This document shows, in pieces, positions 12,651-25,221 of a DNA stretch of 64,000 nt (its first letter is position 1; every line of letters starts with the position of its first letter). A program made the translations under genes and the position numbers. Below the pieces are notes generated by a model. It searched no databases, was not told the origin of the DNA, and saw only the letters and a list, made by a program, of their open reading frames with translations. The stretch is from positions 310,001 to 374,000 of the forward strand of contig JAJJXM010000004.1 of assembly GCA_024516155.1 (NCBI GenBank), given 5' to 3'. The stretch comes from Pyronema omphalodes. Lineage: Eukaryota; Ascomycota; Pezizomycetes; Pezizales; Pyronemataceae.

Positions 12651-14862
12651 ATGGAGGGCTGGCTACAGGTACCTCCCAGTAGTGAGAGGAGTTTGATCGG
12701 GCGCGCGCAATGGAAGGTATGTGACGATACTTGACGTTGGCTCGTTGAGTATTACTGGTGGAGATTGTTCTGGGATTTTGATTTGGCTTCATGGGAGCCC
12801 TGCGTTTTCTTCAGCTGTTCCCCGGTTCGCAAAGTTCCCTGGTCCACGGATTCCGTATAGGTTGTTCGTGACGTTCTCAGGGTTCTGGAGAACTGCCTGG
12901 TTTCCGCTTCGCTCCTAATTCTTCAGCTCTCCCAATTGCTTCGCTTCCCTCAAGTACTGACAGGACACCAGCCTAGATTCGTCCGTTTCACAAACTGTAC
13001 CGGCACCCGGTCATCAGTCTCAACCGGTTCCTCAACCCGCCCAACAACTGCCGGCAGCATAAACCTCAGCAGCAGTGCGAGTGTCTCCGGTGCTGTCTCC
13101 GGGCCTCCGAAACAAAACCTCGGCCTAGCATCCCTAGAACGAAGTCAAAGTACACATCAAGTGTCGGCTCTTGCCTCTGCCGCGGCAACGAGTACATCAG
13201 GTCAGAGTGATCGTAATGATTCTTGGACGCTGTCTATCTACAAGGCGAAGGTGGGGAGTGCCAGTGGCGCAATTTAATCCCATGGGGAAAGTGGCCGGTT
13301 TCTAACATCAGTGGGCGCGCACAGACTGATACTGAACCTACTGCGAGATATCCGTGAGTGCGCCATCGTCTACCCACATGATCACCAGCTAATAGAGGTC
13401 GTACGTTAGGATACACAAAATCGCTTCAGTCTATATCGGCGACATCTGCACAAGCAAAAAGAAATCGCTAGCAGTGACGACACTCGTAATCAACCTTCGC
13501 TCAGATCCTCCCTCATCAAGTTCCCGGGCTTTCCGGCGAAGAAGCAATGAACCTGCACTTCCTGCGAAAGAAAAGAACCATGGACTACAGACACTATTAT
13601 TCCGGCCGCATGGCGACGATTCCGCTGTTCTCACTCGGTGGGTAAGCGAAATCCAAGATCGTCTTCTTGCCCCATCAGCGCGAATAGTTCCTATGGAAGA
13701 ATCACCTCGGGAACCAAGGGAGGTTACAACTCGGGAACCCCGAAGTGAGCTGTATGAACGAAGAGAGACATATGACCGACGTGAGCGGTTCGAGCGCTTT
13801 GCTCCAAAACATCTCGACCTTGACTCACTCGATAAACCCTCCATCTTCCTCGTCAATGGAGAACCAAACTCGGCCTTCCTCTCGCCTTCGATACGCAGTA
13901 AAAATAGTAATCTCAGCAGCATCGACAGCTCAGACGACCGGTCTTCCATGATCTCCAGCTCCCCCTCTACAGATCGGCCTCAGAGCGCAACGTCAGAACA
14001 TCTCTTCCGTACGCGGCAGCACTCGGAGGATGCCTCTGCCTCAGCTACTCCTGTTACAAACTCCCCTTATCGAGGGCGTGACGACCGGTATGCCGTCTAC
14101 GAGCGCAACGGCAGCATTGACCCGTCGCATCGCGATGGTCGTATCTACCCTGATCACACCCCCCTCTCCCATCTCGCGGGTAGAAGGGAAACGATCCTTG
14201 ACCGTTTCTTTTCTACCGCACCACCTTCACCGGGCGGCAAGATGTCTTCCATCGCTCGCTTTGAGGCGCTAATGGCAGATCTTGAACGTACCGGCTCTCC
14301 TTTACCTCCTTTACCATTTGCTTCCCCCCCTCCCCTTCAAACTGCTATCACTGGTACTCCACGCCGGATTCCTAGTCCTACGCAACGTGCCTTGGAGTTT
14401 GTTTCCTCTGCTCGCAGGGATATTGACTCCGATGAAGCGGCGGAAAATAGCCCGAGTTACACTACACTGCCGACAATATCAGCCGAGAGGGATGATTCGG
14501 ATAACAACACCCTTTCTAGTAGCGGATCGTACGATGACGACCACCTCGAGGAGGAGTTTGTGGTTGGACAGAAAAAGCTTGGACAGGGCAAACGACATTC
14601 GTTAGCGATTGCCAGTCTTGCTACATTAGGGGAGAGGTTGAAGCCTCGGGACCTGGCAGTACGGAGGAGAGGAAGTTGTGGAGACCTTCAGGAAGAGGAA
14701 GATGAAGGACGACGATTGTCCAGCGACGGTCGGTTAGCAGCAGGGGATTCATTAAAAGTTACAGGAGTTCGGGAGAGATTAAGTAATGAAGGTCTACAGG
14801 GAAATGGTAGACTAGCAGACAATCTAAGAGGAGATGGAATCTTTAGGGAGTTTTCGTTTTGA
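12651..14862 (+). CDS. PH-domain protein conserved in filamentous ascomycetes (splice/frame uncertain)
   Basis: Exon 1 (12651-12716) begins MEGWLQVPPSSERSLIGR and ends AQWK at a canonical GTATGT donor. Exon 2 starts at 12972 (CACCAG acceptor) with PRFVRF and runs to WTLSIYKAK at about 13250. These are the first strands of a PH domain. The last exon starts at 13430 after an intron with GTGAGT donor (13354-13429, TTCAG acceptor) and carries YIGDIC...TTLVINLRS plus a WVSEIQDRL helix, the PH C-terminus. The tail is long, Ser/Arg-rich and disordered, with RETILDRFF and SSIARFEALMADLE, a motif I recognise from fungal PH proteins of unknown role. Between 13251 and 13353 the frame is broken: a TAA ends the LSIYKAK frame at 13277, and the next frame (VPVAQFNP) is reached if the G4 run at 13253 were G3. 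The product likely binds phosphoinositides or proteins at membranes. The disordered tail argues for scaffolding. Confidence 0.65.
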
Positions 14863-16550
14863 TAATGATAGTGACCATTGGTTGGTGAGCGTGCAGGCGC
14901 GATTTTGTTATGTTCTTGTATAGGATAGGATTTTTTTTGGACTACTACTACTACTACTACCTCTTTGTTTTTCTTTTGATATATTTTTTTTCTGGCGAAA
15001 GTAAAGTAAGATATGGTTGGGATAGAGAATGGGGATGAGATAGGGGAATCTTTGTATATATGGTTCTTTTCTTTTCAAAGGCGCGGAGGATACCAGTGGC
15101 GGAATGTAATTCGGAAAGCTGTCATGGTCTTGCAGCTGGGAGAAGCTTGTGGGCTGAGAGGCTGCGAGGCTGTCAAGCTGCAATGCTGTAAAGATGGAAG
15201 ACAGTAAGAAAGTATTGGAGAAATATTGGCGCTCTAGGAACTAGAAAGAAGAAAGAAAGTTTGTGGAGAAAAGCGGAACAAGGTGCAGCAAGGCGAAGCG
15301 ACGCGGAGCGGAGCGAAGAGCAGCAAGTGACGAGACAGACAGAGAGCGATAAAAGCCTTTAGAAAACAAAAAACGGACTGGTGATTGGTGATAGGTGCTT
15401 TCAGAACTCACGGCTGTAGAACAGTTGTGTTGTGAAATAAATGGATTTTGTATAATTGTATTATAACTAGGCCTGGTAGCTAGCTACAGGTACATTTATC
15501 TGCCTCTACATACTGTAACATACATATTTCTTTTTTTGTCTTTTTGGTTAGAGAGGGGATAGGATCGTCAATAACAGTCTTTATACGGTACTTATTTCTA
15601 TACCTTTACTTTTACTTTACCTTACCTCGTTTTGAGTTGATTTTCTGCGATCTGTGTTTTTTTTATTTTTATTTTATTTTTTTTATTTTGCTTTTTGCTT
15701 TGATATCATTAGCGAAAACTACAAGAGAAAAACCGAAACGTCAAAACTATCAAACGTCAAAACGGGATTGCGTCAAGCACGTCAACGCGGCTTGTTGCTT
15801 GTTGCCGTGGTGTACCTGACGCAATTCGCTTCGGCGTTCGCTTCGGCCCGAAAACGGGATGTGGAACGCGGTGTGGAAAGGCGTGTGGAAAGGGGCGTGA
15901 AAGGCGCCGCGCCGTATTGGTTGGCTTGGCTTGGCTTGCCGAATGGAAGTTTGAAGTTTGAAGTTTGAAGTTCATATTTAGGATACATAGGATAGGATAG
16001 GGATGCTTCTGGATGCTTCTGGGAGCTTCTGGGAGCTTCTGGGAGCCTTTGGAAGACTGAAGTCGATAGTGATTGATGAATGCCGAGAGGTTTACTGATG
16101 TTTCTATTCCGCTTGGCGTTGTTAGAAGGTGCTCTGTAGCATACATATGATATGCTAGGATAGAAAAGAAAGCCGGGATATCACCGAAACTAGAATTTAG
16201 CTGATGACAGTGATGAAGATGGGAGTATGGAAGAAAATTGAAAAATGATTTTTCCTGAACGGAAATTGATCAAAGAAAAGATAGGTAGGTAGGTGTAGAA
16301 TTCGACAGATAGATAGATAGATAGAGATTACGAAACCATGGTGTTTTGTGTATGGACATACAAAAAAAAATATGCTGAATAAGAGATGTGGTTACATATG
16401 AATCTTACGATGATAAAAGAATTGCATTTCAAGCGAAGAAGAAAAATATATAATCACGATAGGTCACTCGAGGGCGTTTTCTAGTCCTGTTGCTGGCTTT
16501 TTTTTATGTTGCGATGGTAGAATTGTACAGGTATGGTGCATAAATCACAG
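14863..16550. other. Intergenic region, simple repeats only
   Basis: The 3' flank of the PH gene. It has a (CTA)n stretch at 14940-14960, GATA repeats near 16310 and short direct repeats (GCTTCTGGGA, about 16005-16040; GAAGTTT, about 15953-15972). No supported gene. Confidence 0.55.
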
Positions 16551-16689
16551 AAAATTAGAAATACTTTTGTATAATTATAATATATTTTTAGAATAAAAGA
16601 CATATACTATTTTAGTATTTTAAACCCGCACTTATAAACCACAGCATACAGCATTCCAAGCATGATATCTGATATCATCCCGATCTACC

Positions 16690-19600
16690 TCACTTCACCC
16701 AAAGGACCAACAGCAGCCTATGTTCTGCTGTACTCCCCATCTTTGATCGTGAGGTGAGATGATTCCGACGATCGAGAACAGCCGCGATAGAGTAGCAAGC
16801 CAAGCCCCGGACCACAGCCTTAACAGTGGCAATAGGGACGTCTTGAACCCCCGCAAAGGAGGGGAACTCAACGGCAGCAACATTGTTCGGAGCATTCACC
16901 ACTAGACCATATCACCAGGACCCACGGCCTGGAAAAGAGCAAAACGCCGGAAATACGGTGCTAATAACCAGTAGGGTCGTCATGGTAAGGTCGAGAATCC
17001 ACGTTGCGATCCTGGGATGGATAGTTAGTAGGTTTATCTTTATATCACTGAGCTAGATACGTGGTGGGGTTGGGTACAGGGGTTCTCGGGGGGGGGGGGG
17101 GGGGGGGGTGGGGGGGGGGGGGGGGGGGGTACGTACGGCTAGATATAATCATCCAGACTCCTGATGACTGTAGATCAGATAGAGCTGATTTGAGAATCTG
17201 TTTGCGGAACTTTGAAAGTTTCTGAGTATAGGGATTGGACTTTATCCTGTTGATTGCTGGGAGAATAATGAAGCCCTGTCCGTCGCAGCGGGAACTGTTA
17301 CCCATAAAAGCTCCTAACCCTCCCACAAAGGCAAGAGGTGGAGAAGGTGCGAACTACAAGCGGCAGCCACAGAAATCGTCTGATCTAGAGACAACAATCG
17401 AAATAACCTTGCCATCGTCTTTGGGCTGACAGAGAGCAGCCGGTGAATCGAAGTCCCGTTGGATATCAACAAGTTCGAGCAGCCTCAGCCGGAGCAACTG
17501 TCTGGCTTTAACGCAGAGTGACCGAGATGACTTTGGCGATTGCTGACCGGGTTGTGATCTTTTGTGAATTTTTGCCGCCCGAGTGAGGCAGTTGAGGGAG
17601 TGTAGGAATTGAATCATTCCCTCCAGCCGGCCAAGACTAGTTCGTACTCGTCATGTCCATCTTCACAGTTTTTGGTCGGTTCTTCTCAGAGTGTGTTGGT
17701 TACAACGATATACTTCCGAAGAGAAAGGCGAGAGAATATCATCATCCTGACTCCTGAATACTGCAGGTCGAGTAGAGCTGATTCAGACCTTGTTTGCAGA
17801 ACTTGAATATGAATTTTTGCCGCCCGAGTAAGACAGTTAAGGGACTGTAGGAATTAAATCCTTCCCTCCAGCCGTCCAAGACGAGGTCATACTCGTCGTG
17901 TCCATCTTCACAGTTTTTGGTTGGTTCTTCTCAGAGTGTGTTGGTTACAACGATATACTTCCACAGAGGAAGGCGAGTGGATATAATCATCCAGACTCCT
18001 GGTGACCGCAGGCCAGGCAGAGCTGATTGATAATTTGTTTGCAGAACTTGATAAGTCTCTGGGTATGGGAGTTTGAACTTTATCCTGCTTATTGTTGCAA
18101 GAATGATGAAGTCCCGTCCGTCGCAGCACGAACTGCTACCCTTAAAAGCTCCTAAACCTCCCACAGAAAAGAGGTGGAGAAGGCGCGAAATACAAGCGGT
18201 AGCAAGTTAAACCGTTACAGCAATCGTCGATCCAGAAATAACAGGCAAAAGAACTGGTCGCTATTATCTGAGGCCTGACAAAAAGCAGCCGGTGAATCGT
18301 CGTCGGAGTCCTGTGGGATATCAACAAGTTCGGGCAGCCTCAGCTGGAGCAACTGTCTGGCTTTGGCGCAGTGTGACCGAGATCACATTGAACGTCTCGG
18401 CGCGGCTGCGCGAGTTGTAATCTCCTCCTCCGACATTTTTCCGCTGGTGTGTAAACGGTTCAAAGAACGGAAGATATTGATTCGGTCAAGCTCGCCATGC
18501 ATAACAAACAGATACTCGTCCGCGTCCGTCTTGGCAGTTGTTAGTATGTTTCTGGAAATATTTGTTCGCTACAGGATGTACTCACGAAGAAGAAGCCGAG
18601 GAGATACAGCTGCTGTGTTGTCTCGAGTTCGCAAGGTGAAGGAATCGGAGTCTTGTTGCATATCAATAGGTTTGAGCAGCGTCAGTCGGAGAAAGTGTCT
18701 GGCTTTGACGCAGAGTGACCGAGATCACGTTAAATGTCTCGGCGCGAGTTGTGATCTCCTTCTCCCACGTTTTTCCGCTGGTGTGGAAATGGTTGAAAGA
18801 ACGGAAGAAATTATCCGGTCAAGCTCGCCATGGCAAACAGATCGTCCACGACGTCTGTTTTTACAGTTGTTAGTCTGTTTCTGAAAAGATGTGTTGGTCA
18901 CATAATGTACTCACGAAGAAGAAGCCGAGGAGATACTGCGTCTGTGTTGCCTTGAATTCGCAAGGTGAAGGGATCGGAGTCCTGTTGGATATCAATAGGT
19001 TCGAGCAGCGTCAGTCGGAGAAACTGTCTGGCTTTGACGCAATGTGACCGAGATTACGTTGAACGTCTCAGCTTGGCTGCGTGAGTTGTCATCTCCTTCT
19101 CCTACGTTTTACCGCTGCTGTGTGAATGGTTGAAAGAACGGAAGAATTTATTAATCCGGTCAAGCTCGCCACGATAAATAAATACTCGTACACTTCGTCT
19201 TTGCTTTGTTAGTACGTTTCTGGAAAGATGTATTGGTTATATTATGTACTCACGAAGAAAAAGCCGAGGGAATGGAGGTTGTTTGTTATCTCGAGTTCGC
19301 AAGGGTGAAGAAGGAGCGAACTGCAAGCCTTGGCAACATGGTTCGGAGAATCAGTTACAGGACTAGACAACGCAAGCAAAAAGACATTGCCATCATCATG
19401 ACATTAGGCTGACGGAGAGAAGCCGGTGATTTGACTTCTTCTTGGTGGCCGATAAAGTCACGAGGCTATCTGGCTGGCGTGGAGAGTCACGGAGATTACG
19501 TTGTATGTAGGTCTCCGTTCTTGATATCCCTTTCTAAGGCCTTGTCATCGGGACAGAAACAGTTTAGTCCCTTGAAAAAAGTAGAAGATGGTTAGTTATG

Positions 19601-19980
19601 ATCGATAACAGGGAGTATCATTAAGGATGCTTACTTCGATTCTTAGGACTTAACGGCTGGGATTTTGCAATGTTGCAGCGAAGTCAAGGAATGCGTCATA
19701 ATCCCGACGACAAACAGCAAGTTTATCGTGGAAGTTCTGAGCAATGAATGTGTTGACTGAGACATTGATTTGTTTGTGGTTGGTTCCAAAGGTTGGATTA
19801 TTCCGAAGTCGGATGTGTTCAGGCAGGGATTGGAGAAGGATGATATTTTCCGGGAAGCATCACAGTCGGTGCGTTCATTTATACCACTGTTTATCGTAAG
19901 TGGAATTTCAGCTGACAAAGAGAAAACCGCCATAATCGGTGTATTGTCCGGTCCCGGAAAGAGGTTGCTGAAAGAAATCA
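16690..19980 (-). pseudogene. Array of degenerate tandem modules, probably a decayed gene family on the minus strand
   Basis: Several diverged copies of the same sequence recur. The block TGTCTGGCTTTGACGCAGAG with its surroundings is found near 17500, 18355, 18700, 19025, and more weakly at 19470. A second block around TTACAACGATATACTTCC or TGTACTCACGAAGAAGAAG occurs near 17700, 17945, 18575, 18905 and 19240. A third pair is 17134-17350 versus 17974-18200. Spacing of about 330 bp at 18363/18700/19030 shows intralocus tandem duplication. Read on minus, the blocks give recurring short peptides (NVISVTLRQSQTVSP then stop; VKARQFLRLTLLEPIDIQQD in another frame) and GTGAGT donors, so they look like exon fragments. 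No copy gives a complete model. Function unknown; a noncoding satellite is possible. Confidence 0.45.
17088..17129. repeat. Long poly(G) tract (G21 T G20)
   Basis: Two poly(G) runs separated by a single T on plus, the longest in the window. It lies at the edge of the degenerate module array and has strong G-quadruplex potential. Confidence 0.9.
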
Positions 19981-19999
19981 CCCGGGCAACCCAGATGGT

Positions 20000-22130
20000 A
20001 CTATCGACTTGAACATCGCCGTCTTTGTGCCATTATTGTAAGTGGCGTGGAACTAAGACAACTAAGACTGAAGCAAGACTCGAAGTAATCTGAAATGGAT
20101 CTTTGAATCTTTCGGCTATTAGACATACGCGTCGTGATCGATGGGGAGAAAAATTTGAACTGCTTGGAATATAACGAACCTCGGATTTCTTTCATTGTCC
20201 TTACAACAATTTCGAACTCTTCAACATAATCATCATGACTTCTGAAATATTTCGGTCAGGATGTGTCAATAAAGCGGGTTGGTGGATATGACATGGTTCG
20301 GGGTGGTAGGAAGAGAGAGGAGGGGACGCGGTTGAAGGTGTTAAACATGTGGGAAGCTTAGGCGAGGCTGTGCGCTATCTTGGGGGTTGAGGGTTCCAGA
20401 CCCCGACACACATTCGACACTTCCTAGCGACAAAAACTTGCAGATATTTTGAGAAGACTGACGGCGATATTAAATGCTTTTGACGGAAGATCCATATTAA
20501 AAGCGCACGCTCCGCGCTGCACAATACAGGGTGCTTTTGTTATCCAATATCACGTGACAGCGGCCTTTGAGTGATAACCCGTGCCTGCTTGATGTCATCC
20601 GCTGTCTCAGTGCACCCGGATATGCCTTCTAGGCCAAAACTTCACATAGAACGTATGCTTAGCTGCAGTGGAAGTATTTATCCTGTTGAAAATACTACTG
20701 AAATTCAAATACAAGCTTCCGCCATAGACTCGTTATTAGTAGAATAACAGAGTTCTACAAATTTACATTTTAAATTTAGGACGTTTTACGAGTAACTAAC
20801 ATCTCAGTTTTTGACCCAATATTCACCTTTTTGCTTTCCTTTTTGTTCTCTTTTGAATATCTGTGGTGGTATTTAATTCCTAAATCCGTTATCTTCCTTC
20901 ATTACATCTCATATCTTAGATAACTTCTGGGAAGGTATCATAGTCGCATCCGAAAATATTTTTCCACGATCTTCAAATGTAACCCTAGAGTAACCCAAAC
21001 TCGTCCCATCCTAGAATCCCGAGAAACACTTTATAAACCAACAGCTCCCATATGGGACTCCTTCTACCTCACCAACAAACACAGCAATGCATTGAGAAAC
21101 CCAGGCAGAACAAGATCCAATACACGTTTATTCTCAAAATGAGAGAAACCCCGTTCAACCGCCTGTTCTTTCGAAGTATCCCAGAAACAACAGCAACATC
21201 CCCAATCTACCTTCCCCATAACAGCCGCCGGCCAGACGTCCCGGACTATCTACTTCATCCCGCTTCATCAGCAATCACACCTACATATCCCGTTTCCTCC
21301 ATCTCTCCCTTCCGATATCCGTATCACGTTTTGTTCCGTTTTCTTATATGGATTATAGATATATCCGCGTCATTTTCCTATCACTACCGTTTCCCTGCAT
21401 GTATGTATCACATATCAAACAATCTTTAGTTCCCCTGCGTCCTGCGTCCCGAGTCCTAAGTTCCTGCTACCTGAGCTCTGGCTTTCCCGGGCCCCACTCT
21501 CCGGGCTCCTGGGTAAAGAGAAGCCATATCGCCTTGGAGAGAGGGGGGGGGGGATCTCCGTGATCACCGCAGACTCACGGGGCGATGTGATAGTGATAAG
21601 AGCCCGTGCGCTGCCGTTGATCCGTGGTGCGGAATATACATAGATCAGTATCCGGAAGATGTTCTTTTACATAGACGTCTGTGGGAAGCTTGACTGGGAA
21701 ATGTGATGCTAGTTTTTTTTGGAGGAAATATATAGCCGGACGGGTTTGGGGGTGCGGGTTTTGTGGGTCATGAAATATCACTGCGGGTTGAGGGGGGGGG
21801 GTGTGGGTAGCTTTGGGGGTCATGGAATATCACTGGGGATTTGAATGTTGTGGAGGTTTCAGGAACTGTGAATGGAGTTGACTGGGGTTTTCTGTGTGAT
21901 AGATAATGTCATGTGGCGTCAAGGTATTAAAACCTCAGCTCTAAAATATCAGAAACATCACTGCAGTATAGATTTCATGTTCCATATTCCGAGTAGGGAA
22001 GAAATAATGTTGAGCAGAGTAAAGTAAAGTTATCTAAGTACAATACGCTTGCAAAAATCAGGACATACTAATAAATTTTGGCTAAGGTTTTGGATAAAAA
22101 ATGGTATTACTGTAATGCTTGCACACATAG
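20000..22130. other. Duplicated flank plus unique intergenic DNA, no gene
   Basis: 20270-20720 is a diverged copy of 23260-23680: shared GGGGGTTGA context, CACATTCGACACTTCC-like and TACAGGGTGCTTTTGTT-like blocks in the same order. The remainder (20.8-22.1 kb) holds a short Tyr/Pro-rich open frame at 21052-21429 without any family signature and a G11-12 run near 21543. No supported gene. Confidence 0.5.
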
Positions 22131-22299
22131 ACTAAATCACATCACGTCAAAAGCACTTTGTATTAAGCTTTAGGACTCGTACAATTTATTTACAAAACAA
22201 CGAATACTACCTAGTATCCTAATCCCTCTACCTCTGAACAGTATCGTACAGTATTATCAAAAGATTATATCCGACATCCTCATTGCCCCATCCGATAGA

Positions 22300-23480
22300 A
22301 CAAAAGGTGCTACCAGTGTATCTCTGAACTGCTTGTAAGCCGAGCTAGGTTTTGCTGCAGTTCTCGTCTTTGCTTTTCGTGGACCAGAGAAATTGAATTA
22401 CCGAGCAGAATTGTGTTATAGTGGCACGGTCCTAACCGTTGCCTTAACTGTGGCCTTCGGGAAGTCCTACGCCGTCTCCAGTGCGGAGCTAGATGAAGCA
22501 GCACCGAACTCAACAGCGGTAATAACATCGTTCGGAGAATCCGTGGGAGAACCCAAGAACTGAAGTGAAAATCTCTCGTTATTATCATGAATAGGTTATC
22601 AAGGAGTAGTCTGTGAAGTCACTTACTCCTTCTTGCCGCCAAAAACAGACTTTCGGCGGCTTCTGCAGGGCCGACTGCCTGGTTTGCGTGAAGAGTCATG
22701 GAGACGAAGCTGAATGTTGATCTGCGTTTCGTGACCTTCTTCACTGACTTGGTCGATGGGTAAGAAACAGTCGAGTCCCTTGAAAAAAGTCTCACACCGT
22801 TCGCTTTTTCTGGAGAAATATTAGTTGTGGATGATAGAAGAAATTATAATTACGGTGACTTACTTGGATCCTTAATCCTATTGACCGAAAGAAATATGTG
22901 CATGGGGGCTTCCCAGGTGGAAGTATTCAGGGTTGAAAAGAACCCAAAGAAATTAAAATTATGTCGACGAAAAACAGCAGATTGATCGGAGATTCTTTTA
23001 CTGGACTATGTGTTGGCTGTGAAATCATTGGTTTGTCTTCAAGTTTATTCCAAAAGTTGGATTACTCCGAAGTCGGATATGGTTGCACAGAGTTGTCGAG
23101 GAAGTATGGGTAGATGTCTTCCTTCATACCGCCGTTGTCTGAAGGAGAATTGGAACTGACAAAGGCCCGGCACGTGGTGTGCCTGGTCCTGATTTATAAC
23201 TCTTCAGTATCAGCATTGTGACATCTGAAGTTGTTCTGTCAGGATATGTGGAGAAAGCGAATTGTGTGACGGGTGATGTGAGAAGGGAAGGCAGGATGCG
23301 GACAAGTGAAAGGTATTTAAGAGGTGGGAACTAAGCCAAGGCTGTGCACTAACATGGGGGTTGAAGGTACAAATCCCCAACCTGCATTCAACACCTCCCA
23401 GTGATGAAAATTTGCAGAGATCTTAGGAAGTTATCGGACATACACATCGACACTTAGTTAAATAACACAATACATTTGGC
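22300..23480 (-). pseudogene. Second copy of the unknown minus-strand gene segment (related to 19.5-20.4 kb)
   Basis: On the minus strand, CTTTTTTCAAGGGACT precedes an open frame beginning GLDCFLPIDQV and ending RKSVFGGKKE-stop at about 22620. The 19.5 kb copy has the same CTTTTTTCAAGGGACT and a frame beginning GLNCFCP that stops early. Both share TTCCGAAGTCGGAT-type and AAAGGTTGGAT-type upstream blocks (19790/23060). The 22310-22590 portion resembles 16690-16900 (AVEF then KATV in one minus frame), interrupted by stops. The two segments are clearly homologous, but I cannot assemble an uninterrupted CDS from either. No domain is recognised. Confidence 0.4.
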
Positions 23481-24571
23481 TGGGGATCCGTCTAAGATAG
23501 CTTAATCTCTTCGCTGCATCATACAGAGTGCTTTTGTTCCTGCTGTTCGGCCGCATGGTACCGGTCTTTAAATGCAAATGAATTGTGACTAAAACATGTC
23601 ACCTGATATCTTACTTAAAGCAGTGACGCGTTCTGGTTCAAAAATTGACATAGAACACCTGCTGAGCTGGAGTAGGGGCTTTGTTCTGCTGAATGGCTTT
23701 TGGGATTCAAACACATGCGTCAATTATAGACTCGTGTCTAGTTCCGCCCCTCCCTTTTCCTTTCTTTTGCAACCCATGTTTATTTACATATTTATCTCAC
23801 TGTACTCCATGGAGGATAATGTGGTTCCGCACGCGTTATGTCATGTGACTTGTTGCACCGCGTCGAGTAATTTAATATGATTGGTCCCGGTTTAGTTCCC
23901 AATTCCTACAGCAGCAATCACCAGAAGCGATATACAATATCATTCCAAATGTAGTGTTGTTGTCGTAATATATTTTTGATTTATATACTATCACGTTCCA
24001 AATATCATGAGCTTGCAGTGGAACTTTTGAACTTTCGAGTTTCATAGATACAGACAATTACGATTATCGGGATTAGAGGTTGTATTGGCACTTGCTACTC
24101 TCTTTTGCGCGTATCAAGTTCTACCCGTGGCGTTGGAGATGACATTAAGGGATCAAGCAGTCACCGATAAAAATACAAATATTGGTGGTAATCATAAACT
24201 GACGAGGGACGTCAAGCGAGAAATGTCAAGTCACTAGGAAGAAAGCACTTGTAATAGTCGACAGAAATATAAAATTATAGGTGCAAAAGTATGGTTATCT
24301 GATACATATCCAAGTACAGAAAGAAAATTCACAGGATACCTATGACAGCAAGAACCACCAGAAAACAAGACATGAACCGCCATACTTTGAAACAAAGACA
24401 AGAACCATGAAACACCGTACCAAAACACACTCGCTGAGTTTATACATGCCAATGTATCGAGAATGGAAACAGAAAACGCCATCGACATGCAGGAAAGAAG
24501 ACCATAACGCAAAATAGACCAGAGCAGTTATGTATCACTCCAGGGATCCAAGACACCGCAGCTGTCATCTC

Positions 24572-25221
24572 TTACTTCTTGTGGTTGACGGGGGTCCAAA
24601 CGGATTTGGACACCTTGTTACCAGAAGAAGTTCTGTGAAGGACGGTATTCTTTCCCTTACGAGACTGGGCACCTTCAGCAGATGTGGAGACCGGATCTTG
24701 GACAGAGGTTTCAACTGCATCCTCGACGCGGGCTTCAGCAGCTTTCGGAGTGGGTTTGTCTTTGGCAGCCCTCTTGCGCTCGCAGTTTTGTCTACGAGAA
24801 GTGTCACGCTTTGCGCGACGTTCCTTTGCAAGGGAGTTCGCGAAGCGCCCAATATCGATCTCCGCAATCTGCTTGTCCCTTTCATCTAAACATCATGGAA
24901 AGTTAGAATGATATGTGTGTGAAAACCAGAAAGTCATGGATAAGGCTTACCAAGCTCCTTTTGGGCTTCAGCAAGACGCCTGAAGAAGTGAGCATTGATC
25001 ATCTCAGTCTCCTTCTCGAAGGCGTACATTTCGGAGAGCGGGCGTTTGACAGTAGCAGGCTTGCTCTGGTTCGTTTCGGGGAAGCCGGAGGTTGCAGCAT
25101 GTGCACCCGGGGTAGAATCGTCGGAAGGAGGGACGGCGCATTCGGCGGACTGAGATAGGCGGACGTTTTCCTGCTCCGCCGTCTCGGACTTTGAGATTTT
25201 CTGGTTGGACTTCGTATGCAT
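24572..25221 (-). CDS. Hypothetical basic coiled-coil-like protein, intact copy
   Basis: Exon 1 is 25221-24951 and exon 2 is 24885-24572, with a 65-bp GTAAGC...TTTAG intron. The product is 194 aa from ATG at 25221 (MHTKSNQKISKSE). Residues about 1-60 are polar and disordered. Residues about 62-120 look helical and charged (EKETEMINAHFFRRLAEAQK, ELDERDKQIAEIDIGRF). A strongly basic stretch follows (KERRAKRDTSRRQN, CERKRAAKDK) and the end is WTPVNHKK. I recognise no family. The helix-then-basic layout could mean nucleic-acid binding or dimerisation, but there is no leucine-zipper spacing. An in-frame stop lies upstream, and an extra 5' exon is possible because the duplicated upstream region is transcript-like, with a conserved GTAAGC donor near 25918. 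Intron and both exons are preserved in the second copy, which supports a real gene. Confidence 0.6.

Noticed and set aside
18363..18884. Plus-strand ORF of 173 codons with an internal repeat
   Set aside because: It crosses two tandem modules whose conserved donor sites and peptides are on the minus strand, so it looks like a shadow frame.
20350..20420. tRNA-like T-arm (GGGTTCCAGACCCC), with a diverged copy at 23370
   Set aside because: There is no matching acceptor stem, D arm or anticodon arm around either copy. They are shared because the segment is duplicated.
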